NCBI GenBank assembly: GCA_001792895.1
Contig: MARA01000024.1
Location: 124,001 to 188,000, forward strand
Direction of reading: 5' to 3'
Source of the DNA: Lentinus brumalis
Taxonomy: Eukaryota > Basidiomycota > Agaricomycetes > Polyporales > Polyporaceae
Length of the DNA: 64,000 nt
Shown: positions 45,117 to 56,300 of the stretch, piece after piece
Layout of the letters: the number at the start of each line of letters is the position of its first letter
Position numbering within the stretch: position 1 is the first letter of the stretch
Position numbers and translations under genes: made by a program
Notes under the pieces: generated by a model
Databases searched by the model: none
What the model was told of the DNA's origin: nothing
The model's input: the letters and a program-made list of their open reading frames with translations, nothing else

Positions 45117-47872
45117 TCGTCGAGGTGTGCGTTCTTGGTGTATGTCGGGCATAGACCTACATGTGCGAATATAATCGTATCGTTATGTACATGCTGGCTG
45201 TTGGACACCGTCTACTCAAGGACTCTCACTCCCGGCTGTCGGCGCAATAGAGCGCCATAGCAACACGCACGACGACTCGCCGTTATCTTCGGGACTCAGA
45301 CGCAGTGCAGTTGGAGCTTCGGGTGAAGTGAATGTATCGCTAAGTGCGGCTAGGCCTGAGCCGTAGAGACGAGCCAGTAGCGGCGTGCGTACGCGTTCGA
45401 ATACGAACGCTGCATTGGCCCGCGGGTGGACGCAGGCCGACCGACTTGCGAGGACGGACCTCGGAGTTGTCGACGAGTTGAGCGATGGCGGAAGGAATCC
45501 ATCTGAGTGCGGCCGTGCCTCACGAGCTTCAAATGATGGAGCATACATACTTGCGTCCGGGCTTGCGAATGGTGACAGCGGGGAATGCGAAGATGGAGAT
45601 ACGAAGTGATGAAGAAATACAGAAGCCCGTGGAGGGATCAAAGTCGCGACGAGATGGGTACGATGCTCACCGGGACGGCGGACTCACCTGACGGTACGTT
45701 CAGGTTTCCGAGAGCCAAGTGAGGGGACACCACTGGGAACGACTCAGTGAGCGTGAATGCCGCGACTGAAGGCATGGCATGCGCCGTGTGGTGGTAGAGA
45801 AAGGCTAGTATAAAAACGCAGCTCGTGTACACGACAACTTCGGGGATGCGACCTGTGGGCAGTATCAGCAAGCTGCCAACAGCAAACATGGGGCCGAATG
45901 GATGGATCAGAAGTGTCATGTTCTGGAGCACGCCCTCCTCCAATGGAGGAGGTATATCTCCCTGAAGAAATTCAAAAAGAAGGCATCATATAGCGGAGGC
46001 AAGAGCAGGAAGACGTACCAGGTACCTGACACCCAACGACGCGCACCACACCGCAATCCTCCAGTTCCACCCAAGCCCATCCGGAAGCGAACGTACGAGC
46101 GTCCAGAGAGGAAAAAATACGCGTCACAAGGACGGGCGCGGTGGAGGAGAGTAAGCCCCATTGAGTTGGTGGGCACGAAGCCCACAACCGCATAACTGTG
46201 TCTATGAGCAACAGTCGCCAGCAGCGCCCCCGGCGAGGCGACCGCGCTCGTGTCTTCGCGCAGGTCGCAAGGGGCGCCGCTGGCTGCAGCCCTGGCTGGG
46301 CCGAGCTCTCCCTCGCGCGCGGAGACGGGGGGGAGAGACACGGGCACCGGCCGTCGCAGGCCCGCCCGCCGTGCTTGGGGGCGGGGCTTTCCAGGAGGGC
46401 GAGGACGTGGGCTGCGTCTCCGGGGACTTTCCCCGCAGCTGAGGAGGAGTGGCTGGGAGGCCCTCTGTGCGTGTGCTGCGACCGCGGTTCTTCCTCACCG
46501 CGCTGCTCTGCAAACTTTTCTGCTCGCCTGTATATACGGGTCTTCGAGCGCCGACTCAAATATCTGATCCCGCCCACGTGGCCGCGACGTTCGCGCTCTC
46601 TCCTCGGAGTCGGAGAAAGTGGCTCGATAGCGATTGTGCTGGGTGAAAAGAAACTAAAAAATAAATAATTCCGAAAAAGGAAGGAAGGTGGAGGAGACCT
46701 TGTACTCAAACATTCCCCAAGCTTCACCAGCTGTTAGACTCAGCTGAAAAACGTTACAGCGAGCTTATGAAGGCTGGGAATCTAGGAGACGCGAAAAATG
46801 CGCAGAAACAGCCGGTATAACAGCGAAAATCGCCTGGGGAGGGCGCGCCAGAGGCGCGCGGATACGGATACCGCTGTTCTGGTTGGACTTACCTTTGTAG
46901 GCCTCGCTTGCGCTCCGCGCGCTGTCGCGCGCGTCTGGGAAGTGAGTACTTAAAGTCACTGTGCCGCAGACTTGATCAGGTCGCCCGAGTCTGGAGAGAT
47001 ACCAAGTTAATTTCAAGGTCAGCACACTGAGCACAGGTACTGCATAGTTCTACTTCTACGGGCCTGTGGGGGTGAGAGACATACTCACCACGAGAGTAAG
47101 ACTGGCAATACTAGAGGAGCAGTGAAAATGGTTAGAGTCATATATAGCGAGAAATGCCCTCAAACTTACATAGGTCCTTCTCAACAGATACTTGTAGGTT
47201 AAAGACCGCCACCTGATGTATTCTGTCGCGCCATGTTACAGGAGAGAGGAGCAATATGAGATGATTTCGCTGTGGACGAGTATCGAGCGTCAAAAGACCT
47301 TCCATATACAGTAATGTATGACACATTGTGATTACGTGCGGTATCCGTATCGCTATCCGCCAGCACAATCCGTAGCGACCCGAGAAAGTTTAGAGAAAGT
47401 TCGAACCTCCCAAACTCACTGGCTGGCTAATGGGTCTTGAGGTCAAGCATTCTTGACTCAATGATACATGCGGGATTAACATCAGCTCTGATCATGTTGT
47501 CGCGGTCGTTGCTGCGCAGTGGCTCTCGGTTCGAGTCTTCAGAAATCAGCTCACGGTATGTAGATGTTCTACGCTCTAACGTTGCCCAAACGTATGCACA
47601 GGTCCACATGATGTGCCGTTACCGCGTCGCCAGCTTCCTCAGGCTCGGAGGCGATTGAACACAGTGGCATGCCCCGATGAAACAGCACGAAGACGCTGGT
47701 AGAAGAGTCTCGGTCCGAGCGAATGCACCGCTCACCGCCGCCATCTATGTCTCTCGGAGCGACAGTGCTACCAAATGGATTATGACCGACTCTATATTCA
47801 ACTTGTCGGCCGATATAAGAAGGTACGTGTGCTACCCGGGCACAGACAATTTTCGCACACGCACTCGCTGAC
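45117..47872. other. Gene-poor 2.8 kb with a possible membrane-protein remnant
   Basis: The clearest content is the minus-strand stretch at 45638-46200. 46600-47870 contains only short frames. A GC-rich palindromic word GGCGCGCCAGAGGCGCGC lies near 46846. No LTR, tRNA or repeat could be established. Acceptor- and donor-like words occur but do not assemble into a gene. Confidence 0.4.
45638..46200 (-). pseudogene. Possible remnant of a membrane-protein gene
   Basis: A minus-strand frame 45638-45943 encodes two hydrophobic stretches (FGPMFAVGSLLIL and VVVYTSCVFILAFLYHH). It is preceded in another frame by a further hydrophobic stretch (TWYVFLLLPPLYDAFFLNFF, about 45990-46050). The arrangement suggests several transmembrane helices split by introns or frame damage. 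No start, no complete exon chain and no family signature could be fixed. It may equally be a poorly conserved intact gene with small exons. Confidence 0.3.
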
Positions 47873-49672
47873 ATGTTTCTGTTCTATTCTACGCTAGTTT
47901 ACTTCTGCGGCCTGCTAACACTTGTTACACCCGCTCGATCTCAAGCCGACCCAGGGAGTGTGGGAGACTCGGCGCCGTGTCCGACGCAGTCTCGCTATCT
48001 CGATCAAGTCATCGACCATTCTCTGCACTACTCGAATCACATCTTCAAGCACCAGTATCGGATCAACACGACATTCTTCAAGGAGGGCGGGCCTGGTATG
48101 TTCTTTGTCGCGCGATCATCATTCTGATCTTTGATGCACTTCGTAGTTCTGTTCTATCAATCTCCCGAGTCGACGACTATGGCATGTCCCGTGAGTGTGA
48201 TATGAGCTGTAGCACGGTTTACGCTCACAAACACCCGACTAGGACGAGCTCATTCTCACAGAATGGGCGCAGGAGCTCGGCGGTATGACGGCGGCGCTGG
48301 AGCATCGCTACTTTGGCCAGAGTCTTCCCTTCGGAAACAATTCGTTCACCACGAAGAATTTCCGATACTTTACTCTAGAGAATGTTATGGCGGACGCAGT
48401 TTCGTTCGTGAACTTCGTAAAGTCGAACGTGACCGGAGCAGCACACTCCAAGGTCATCGTAGTGGGAGGTACGTACTGAGTCTCGCTCAGGCTCTGTCAT
48501 CGTTTATTTATCAGCGCCCTTCAGGTTCTTATGGAGGATTTCTCTCTGCGGCGTTCCGGCAGAATGATCCCGATACGTTCTTTGGCGCATGGAGCGTCGC
48601 TGGGCCATTCCGTGCCTGGGGTGATGCAGACGAGGTCGGTGCCGACGGGTACAACTGGTTTGATTACGTGAGGAGTTCTCCCTGTCTACTCATCGACAAT
48701 TCAAGCTGATACTTTATCGCATCGCAGGTTGAGAACATCTACGCCCGCCGCTCTTTTGACACGTTCACTGCAATGAAAGCTGCCTTTGCGCAAGTGTCCT
48801 CGTGGCTCGATACCGGTATGCAGACTTTTACCAGGACTCATATGATACTCACTCCGCCTCAGGGAACAGCGATATGCTTCGAGAGTCCCTCTCGCTCTGC
48901 GCGGCTCCGAGCAACGCATCCGCCGACCGGGACGCGTTCATCATCTGGTACACGAGCGCATACTCCCAACTCGCCCAGCGTAACCATCACCCAAGCTCTT
49001 TCTACAACGTCAGCGGACCCACACTGGACACCGTCATCAACGACACGCTTGCGGCCAGCAGCCCGGTCGCGGCACTAAACGAGACGCTGTGGCATGCGTA
49101 TGGCATGGTGGCGCAGAACGGGTGCCTGGACTACACGGTGTCGATAGCGGACAGCATCGGCCTGGAGACGCTCCCCTTTCTCTGGGCGAGCTGTAAGTGG
49201 ATTCCGCTGAACCTCGAGGTCAACCCCGCGTCCATCTTCGGACAGGGCCTGACGTCGGGTACGGTCAACCCGTCGCGGAACTGCGCGCAGGTCTTCAATA
49301 CGAGCCAGACGACTGGTGCGGATGTTCGCAGCAGGTTCAAGCTGTCACGGGAGGACATCGCGAAGTCGACGCGTATTCTGTTCAGCGAGGGCGAGTACGA
49401 CCCGGTCACTGCTGTTGCGGTGCCGCAGACGTGGCTGGGGGACGGGGTCGGCACCGACGTGCAGAAGTCGGTCGTTGTTATGATCAATGGCATCGGACAC
49501 GGTCAGGACGTCAGACCGACCGAACTCGACCCGCCCTCTGTCGTGGAGGTGAGTGCCTGTCGTTTTGCATGCACGCATGCAAGTTCTCGGTTAACACAGT
49601 TGGCAGGCAAGGAACGTTGAGCTGAATATCATCAAGGGCTGGCTCAACTCGAACGTCTCTGATGCGTTTTGA
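47873..49672 (+). CDS. Secreted serine peptidase of family S28 (prolyl-carboxypeptidase-like)
   Basis: An S28 alpha/beta-hydrolase peptidase that should cleave Pro-X bonds near protein ends, acting outside the cell or in the vacuole. Exons: 47873-48095, 48147-48190, 48243-48468, 48525-48667, 48728-48815, 48863-49548, 49607-49672; 491 residues. An N-terminal signal peptide is clear (hydrophobic FYSTLVYFCGLLTLV then ARSQA). Family landmarks: VIDHSLHYSN, ALEHRYFGQS, the nucleophile Ser166 in GGSYGGF, Asp421 in SEGEYDP and His454 in GIGHGQD. The spacing of the triad matches human prolylcarboxypeptidase closely. Several N-x-S/T sites fit secretion. The intron within the nucleophile motif (G|GSYGG) is a typical place for family members (moderately sure). 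Confidence 0.92.
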
Positions 49673-50176
49673 ATCGGAAGGTTATGTTCGTTCCTATATG
49701 GACATCTGGACAGGCTTCTTATGTTTGCTTGTATATGCCCCCTGGTACTTTGCGCGACCGCACGTCCACGCCGTAAGCTCTCTTGTTAGCGTGTACTCAC
49801 CACTAATCTTCTTGTCGTGTTGGCGGCGTGGGTGTTCAGGCAAGTTGAGCTTGCCGCTGTAGCTTGTACGTACTGCTGTAGCCATGGCGCGCGTCCACGG
49901 TCACATGATGTTCGAAATACACCGTGATGCGCGTTAGCCTTCAGGCTTGCTCCTGACCTCACGCACGCTGAGCTGGCTGTGGGCCTGTGGGCGAAAGAAC
50001 TCGAGGAAGATCTCTTATCGACCATCGCCATCGACATGAGCAGGACGTCTGGACCGCTCATAAGACCGTCGACGTGCCCTCACTCCTCCGAGCACTTCTC
50101 TCCCGACCTGAGCCACCTCAAGCAACGCGTACCACATCTGTTCAACTTACGTCGCGCTCCTCGCCATAGCAGGACT
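49673..50176. other. Intergenic region; right part duplicated at the window end
   Basis: The 504 bp separate the S28 gene from the coiled-coil gene. From about 49960 onward (ACGCACGCTGAGCTGGC..) the sequence is repeated, diverged, at 63775-64000. An in-frame ATG at 50036 could extend the next gene upstream by 47 codons. Confidence 0.6.
49960..50165 (+). repeat. Duplicated 5' flank of the coiled-coil gene, copy 1
   Basis: Shares ordered words with 63775-64000: GCACGCTGAGCTGG, GGGCCTGTGGGC, GACCATCGCCATCGACAT, CGTACCACATCTGTTCAAC. The copies differ by scattered substitutions and small indels. Both have the same orientation. Confidence 0.85.
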
Positions 50177-51611
50177 ATGTCTCATTCTGATACGTCCAGA
50201 AGCCTGTTCACGCGCTCACTCCAGGACGACTCCAACGACTCACTGCTATGGGATCGTTGGACGGGCAAGTCAGCGCAGACGTCCAGGTTGCGCGTGTTCT
50301 ACCCAAATGTCCGTATCCCCGCAGAACGCTTTCGAATGTTTTTGCGCTTTGAGCTCTCTCTAGCTCTTGCAACAGCAGACAAGCCCAGCGACGCATGGAT
50401 CCGTAAATTCGACAAACTCCTCGAGAAGGCCTACATGTACTTCGGGGTGGAGCCCGATGCAGTCGTCGTCAAAGAATGGCTCGACCATGACGTGGCAACG
50501 ATTGTGAAGATGATCGCTGCGCATCCCGCAGGTCGTAAGCTGCCCAGGTTTAGCGACCTAGCACAGAGGCTTGTTGAGATGGAAGAGGCCTTCCCCGACG
50601 ACGAACGTCTCATGAACCTGAAGACCCTCCTCATCAACATCGGCAAGAGCGTCGATGCCATCCCCCAGCTATCTACCGACCAGTCGCCGGATGCTGCTCA
50701 GGCTGACATGGTCAGTTTCGTTGCGCTGGACGGGGAGCTGGACCCAGACCTCCGCGAGGTCTGGGAAGAACACATGAACTCGTCGGACATGGAGATCGAC
50801 AGCACGCTGTTGCACCCAGGTACGCAAGCCATCGTTGCCCACCCTGCCTGTCCTTCCCGACACTCATTCACAATTAGTCATCCACGCTACTGGTTCTCTC
50901 ACCGAACCGGCGGAGACGGATGAGACTTCGTCCGTCGAGAACTCCACCGACGGCGACGGTGCAGACCGTGACTCTCGATCGCCGTCGCGGCGACAACAGG
51001 CCCGCACGCGCTCCCCGCGAGCTGCAAACCGGCCGCGATCGTCCCGGCCGCAATCGGAGGGCTCGGGAGAGCGTCCAGGTTCACCCCTCGCTGCTCAGGA
51101 GACGGGCGGCTCGGGCGGCGGGAAGCCAGTCACTCCGAAGCGCAAGTTGTCCCATGCGAGCCAGGGGTCGTTGTTCACGGGTATGTGTCCTCCTCGCGTG
51201 AGTGATGTATGGCTGATTGGTGCGATGCTGCTAGTCCCCGGATCGCCGTTCATCAAGTCGAATGAGACCTGGAGCGCGGAGGTGCAGTCTTTGAAGGAGA
51301 AGCTTGCGGACAAGACGCAGGCTTTCGAGGCGGAACGGCGGCTGATGAGGGAACAGCTTGAGACGGAGCGGGCGAGCATGGAACGCGAGCGTGCTAACTG
51401 GGAGAGAGAGCGCGAGTCGCTCACTACTGGTTGGGCTAGAGAGCGCGATTCGCTCACTGCTGGTTGGGAGAGAGAGCGCGAGTCGCTCACTACTGCATGG
51501 GGGAGAGAGCGCGAGTTGTTCATCACTGCTTCGGAGAAAGATCGTGAGCGTGTGGCTGAGTTGAAGGAGCGAGTGGCAGAACTGAAGGCGGAGAAGCAGA
51601 AGGCTCTATGA
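50177..51611 (+). CDS. Hypothetical protein with C-terminal repetitive coiled coil
   Basis: Exons 50177-50819, 50878-51180, 51235-51611; 440 residues from ATG 50177 (MSHSDTSRSLFTRSLQDD). An in-frame ATG at 50036 would add 47 residues. The N-terminal about 215 residues look folded and helical (FRMFLRFELSLALATADKPS, AYMYFGVEPDAVVVKEWLDH). The middle about 100 residues are disordered, Ser/Arg/Pro-rich, with basic patches. The last about 125 residues form a coiled coil with charged repeats of the type ERERESLTTGWA, three to four near-copies of 39 nt at 51405-51530. No enzyme motif. I do not recognise the family; a scaffold or cytoskeletal role would be a guess. Its 5' flank is duplicated beyond the transposons. 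Confidence 0.75.
51400..51531 (+). repeat. 39 nt coding tandem repeat
   Basis: Near-copies of a 39 nt unit (GAGAGAGAGCGCGAGTCGCT plus about 19 more) encode the 13-residue repeat in the coiled coil. Unit variants include GCTAGAGAGCGCGATTCGCT. Units are in frame, so gain or loss of copies would keep the protein open. Confidence 0.8.
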
Positions 51612-51912
51612 GGGCGACGTGGAGCCGGTGTCCCTACTGTACTAGTACATAGGCTGGATCGCACACAGCATGGATGTCGCTGACGGGAGTGCTTATTGGA
51701 ACGGCTGGTAATTCGAGAGTTACGGTGTATCGTTGTACGCTTGTTGTAGTATGTAGTAGGCAGTGGCTTGATACCCTCCGGTTTACGTGTGCCGCTCAAA
51801 TCTGCATATGCACCGTTACTTACTCGCTCGCGACATAGTATTGGACATTCAGGCGTACCTGTCTACTTACCTGGCATACTTGCTTGAATGCTCTTTCCTG
51901 GGACCTGGGGGT
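51612..51912. other. 3' flank of the coiled-coil gene up to the transposon
   Basis: Contains no gene. Ends with GGGGGT (51907-51912) immediately before the first transposon copy; the same six bases follow the second copy. Confidence 0.6.
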
Positions 51913-52333
51913 GGAAAATTGGTCATTCCAAGGGAGGTCCCGCCGAAGGCGGGCCGACCGGTGGAGCTGGGGAGGTCTGGAGCCAGAATAGGAGACCTGC
52001 CCGGGGAGTTCCCCAATCGAGCGTCGTAGACGCCGAAAGGGCGCTGCCTGCCGTATCAGGTAATGGGATTGCCAGATTGGTTTGTTTGGCTTCGCGATGT
52101 CGCTACGCCCGTAATTCAAGCTCGCCGCTCAGGTCCCTGAGAGAAGCAGCTCAAGAATCTCTGACCGCCGTACTGGAACCGAAGTCGGCTATCTAGAGAT
52201 TGAGGAGATAATGGGCACAGAAGAGAAGTTGATCAGCAGTTGACCGCCGTCTGCTTCCACCACGCCTCGGGACCGACATCGTCATTGGAACGTTAGGGGC
52301 CCCTGTCATTAGCTCCCCTCTCTACAGACCATC

Positions 52334-53058
52334 ATGCCGCAAGTACTGGCCTCTTTCTCGCCTCACGACCACGACTACTTCCTCGACTTTCCTGCGTGCA
52401 CAGTGGGCTCTCTCCTACCTGGAGCCTGCTGGGCCAGAACTGGCCTACCCGATCGACTTCTTTACACCCAGGACATCCCGTCCCCGACAGAAGCGCGGCC
52501 GCGGCGCCGTATTCGCCTCCCCGTTGTGTGGGAGGCAACTGTTAAAATTTCCTGCATCAATTGCTACCTCACGACGGAGGGCGACAGTACCGACTTACCC
52601 GAAGAACCCTTCCCCGTCGCTTCCTGCTGGCTAGAAGCATGCCCAGCGGGCACTCCGGGCGCGACGACCCCAGAGGATTGGAACAGCTTACTCCGACGCC
52701 TTGAAGGCATCGCGCGAGTGCCGGGCGAGAGGGTTGCGTTGAAGGAGTATGTTTCTTGGCGAAGGGGCTTCAATCGCGGCATGCTGCAAGTCTCCTGGGC
52801 GTTAGTAGAACCCGACGGGGTAAGCATGTTGCTTGCCATTCCCTTGTGAACTGTGAGCTACTAACATAGCTGAAGGCGTCGCGGGGAGGATATCTCCCTA
52901 TCTACACGTCTGAACTCGAGCGCATCAGTCCGCGCTCGATGGACGAAGTGCCGTTCGGACGTCCTGTCCGTGTGCTCTTTGTTCTGTGGAAGTTTCCGGA
53001 GGAGGACGGTCGACCCGGTTTTGTAATGGCGCAGTACTACTTCATGCACGTTCTGTAG
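52334..53058 (+). CDS. Transposon ORF1, unknown function (copy 1)
   Basis: Exons 52334-52819 and 52870-53058; 224 residues. The 50 nt intron has a GTAAGC donor, a CTACTAAC branch point and a CATAG acceptor. Starts MPQVLASFSPHDHDYFLDFP, contains Cys pairs (ISCINCYL) and a hydrophobic/aromatic core (WRRGFNRGMLQVSWALVEPD, RPVRVLFVLWKFPEEDGRPG). No family recognised. It lies on the same strand, 297 bp upstream of the transposase-like gene, so it is probably an accessory protein of the element, although capture of a host gene cannot be excluded. Confidence 0.65.
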
Positions 53059-53355
53059 GTCTGTATCACAACGCGAAGATGTATTTGTATCTTGTACAGT
53101 ACTATGAACAGTATAATCTAGCCTTGCACTACTTGACTTGAGCACGGCGGACCAGAATAGAAGATGAGAAGCAAACGAAACTAAGCGATACCATGCGCCA
53201 TCCAGGGTCCTACGGAATTGAAGCGCGAGCCGACGCCAGCCATTTCACCGCTAGAAAATGGCAGGAGGGCGGAGCTGGTGAAAGATGCTGCGCCCGCCGC
53301 CTGAGGACAGGAGCACTCTGGCAACGCCTCTTGCTCCACCCAACTCTCCTCAGTC

Positions 53356-56300
53356 ATGTCTGCCTTTGAGCCCGAGGTCATACTAGCGATCATCAAGAAT
53401 TCGCTGCATCCCAACAAGCGTGCTGCATTTGAGGCGAACTGGCGAAGTTCGGTATGTGATTTGCCCACTGCGACGTCGCTATATAACCCCTAAGTATGTG
53501 CGCATCGTCAGATTCAAGGCCGGTACGACAATTGGGTCAGAAACCGGCCTACTCAATCGGTAGTCGAAGCCCAGTTGATGTGGGAATCTAGCGTGGTTGA
53601 GTACGTTAGCTATTGCTACGATCTGACCAAAGTGCACGGCAACGCAAAGAAGGGGTCCACACCGCCCAGTCTCCCCGCAGGAATCCCATTCTACGGCCCG
53701 CGTTTCGTCCCCCCACATACCTGGAGCTCTGCAAACGAGAGAACATGCCTCGCATCAAGCCCGAGGTCACCTGTCTTCGCCCGCTCAACGTTTTACACCC
53801 GTTCTACTACGACGGCCCCGATATGAAGAAATGCCCGAAGTGCGACTCACCTGATGTACTGTGGGATAGCTGGACAAACACGGGTCATCGAGAGCTTCGC
53901 GGTGTTCGCATGGACGAGTCCGCTATCGGATACCAGCTTCGTTGCAAGGTTTGCGAGAAGGCGGCGGCGGCGGGCGTCGTAGGACCAGGAAGCGAGAAGA
54001 TCCAGCATTGCTTTGCAATGACGTCTGCACCCTTCTGGGCGCGGTGGGAGCATTGGCAGATCCCTAGTAAGTAATCGTTTGTGCTGTATATCTGTCAGAA
54101 CGCGCTGTACTCACCGCTTGAAGGCGGCATCCCTATCTTCACCCAGCGTTGTGGCGTAACGCGCGAGCTGTTTGACCTGATCATCGAACTCCGGCCTTCC
54201 TCGACGTCTGCCGGGCTTGCTGAGAATATACGGCGTGAGTACACTCCCATCTTCCTCAACGACTGATTCGACTCACCGCGGAGTAGAACTCCATCTCCTT
54301 GAATTTCGTCTTCGTGAACACCAGTACCTGCGCCTCCTCTCGGCGCGTCGTAGCGAGCTTCTATTCGACGCAGCCCGACTTGAGCCTCTGCTGTACGATG
54401 CCGATCATTACGACGACCATCCCATCAGCGACGACCTGATTACCGACATCTGGCTTGAGTTCAGCAAGCGGACGCGCAAGGACGAGTCCGCCGAGTACTT
54501 GAAGAGTCTCGCAGGTACGCTGGCCATTGAGTTGACTATATATATCGTTCAGAACTAACCGCACAACTTACAGGACGTGTCTACTCAATTGACAATACAT
54601 TCAAAGCTTCGACAAAGGCCACCGTTGTCGACAGCAACAAGGCGCGGACTAATGTGATGAAGGGTGGGATCTTGACGTGCGTCGATGAGAACAATTGCAT
54701 AGACTCGTGGGTACGTCAATACAGCCTGAGACGTCTGCTATCGTCATCACGACTCACCTCTTCTTTGCTTCTGGCCGACAGCGTTTATGTCAGACGAATG
54801 CCAACGCTGAGATTGAGGAGTTGATGCTGGGCCTGTACAATCGCCATGTCAGTCTCGGCCTCCCATCGCCGGAGATGTTCGTCGCAGACAATTGCTGCCA
54901 CGTACGAAGTGCAATCCAGAAGATATTCCCAGACGCGCACGTCTGTCTCGACGTCTTCCATCTGCTTAACCAGTGAGTCCTTGGTCGCAGATGGTCATAA
55001 TACTACCATACCTGACTGTCGTCCATGTCTGTAAGGTATCTTGCTGTGATAATCAACGGCACGAAGAATCCTTCTCGAGGAGCAGTCGCAAAGGACGTCG
55101 TCGATGCGATCTTGCTGAACAGAGCAGGCCAAGATGGCCACAAGTATGCGCGTTATCGAAAGCGCGCGGAGCAAGAGGAGATGCTCCAGTCGATGTACCA
55201 GAAGTGGGCAAAGAAGGGCGACGTCTGGTCCTTCGCAGCCGCAAAGGTGCGCGTGCTTCCTCGTCGCGGTCCTACGTAGTAGCTTGACGGCGAGTGCGAG
55301 TACTTAGGTTCATGCAGACCAGCTCGCGCATGTGCGAAAAGGATGTCTTGAGCGAACGCGGGAAGATCTTGCCTGTGACGGCAGCCGAATCGAGGGTTCC
55401 CACAAGGCGTGGAACCATATTATGCGCTCGTTCGCCTGCGGCATCGAAGTCTTCACGAGCCTCGGTCACGACTTCGTCCTCCGCCGTAACCTGCGTAGAA
55501 CAGCTGCCATTCAGTACCCACTCGACACTCTCCCTCCTCATCTCAGGAATACCAAGCTGTTTGCCAACAGCACGCTCGTCTCTCATCACATCCGACTTGC
55601 AAACCATGTGAACAAGCTCTGGAACTCCCTGGCAGGCATCGTGAAGACGAAAGCTACGCGCCCTGTTCTACATACTGCGGCTGTGAACGAGGTGTTCGGA
55701 CTCGTCTCTTCCGACCACAACTCAACGTTTGGAGGGCTGTTGCAGATGAAGGAGGAGTCGGACGAGGAGGGCGAACTCTCAGCACTGGACCCCGGTACCG
55801 GCACCATCTCCTATCTGAACATTGACCCCCTCGACCTCACCAGACCTCTCCCTCCACCGTCTACCATCCCTCCACCGTCTACACTCTCTCGGACCAGCGC
55901 CTGTATCCCCGAAGCTCCTCCGATCAGCCATGCGCACAAGGACTCTGGGCTAAGCGGCTGCCCACTGCCCGGGCAACCGCAGCCTTGTTCTTCCTCGGAT
56001 ACTGTGCAGGCTGCCGCTGTCCGAGTCGACGCCGACAGGGAGCTCGTTATCTCTCTTGCACAAGGCGTCGCCGCCATGGTGCCTCCTACTTCACGAAGCT
56101 CAGATGCCGTGACGCAGCAAAGTCCGCTGAAGCGCAAGCTTGAGCCGTGGTCGGAGGGTCAAGTGCCGCAAGAACGGACTCCTTCCACCAAGAGGTTGTG
56201 CATCCAGGGCACTGCGGACACGGTACGTGTTGCTTTCGATTGACGGTGGTGTATGTACTGATTCGTGTCCAGGTACTTCTCCAGGCACCGTCAAGTGGCA

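Noticed and set aside
45916..46347. Membrane acyltransferase (wax-synthase-like) gene
   Set aside because: Hydrophobic segments suggested it, but none of the family's conserved His/Trp motifs could be found and no exon chain assembles.
47400..47560. tRNA gene suggested by GGTTCGAGTC near 47526
   Set aside because: No matching A box or acceptor stem could be folded around it.
53682..53707. Very short intron (GTCC..GCAG) as the explanation of the transposase frame break
   Set aside because: About 26 nt is far below other introns here (mostly 44-66 nt), lacks a branch point, and a one-base change in the C6 run fits better.
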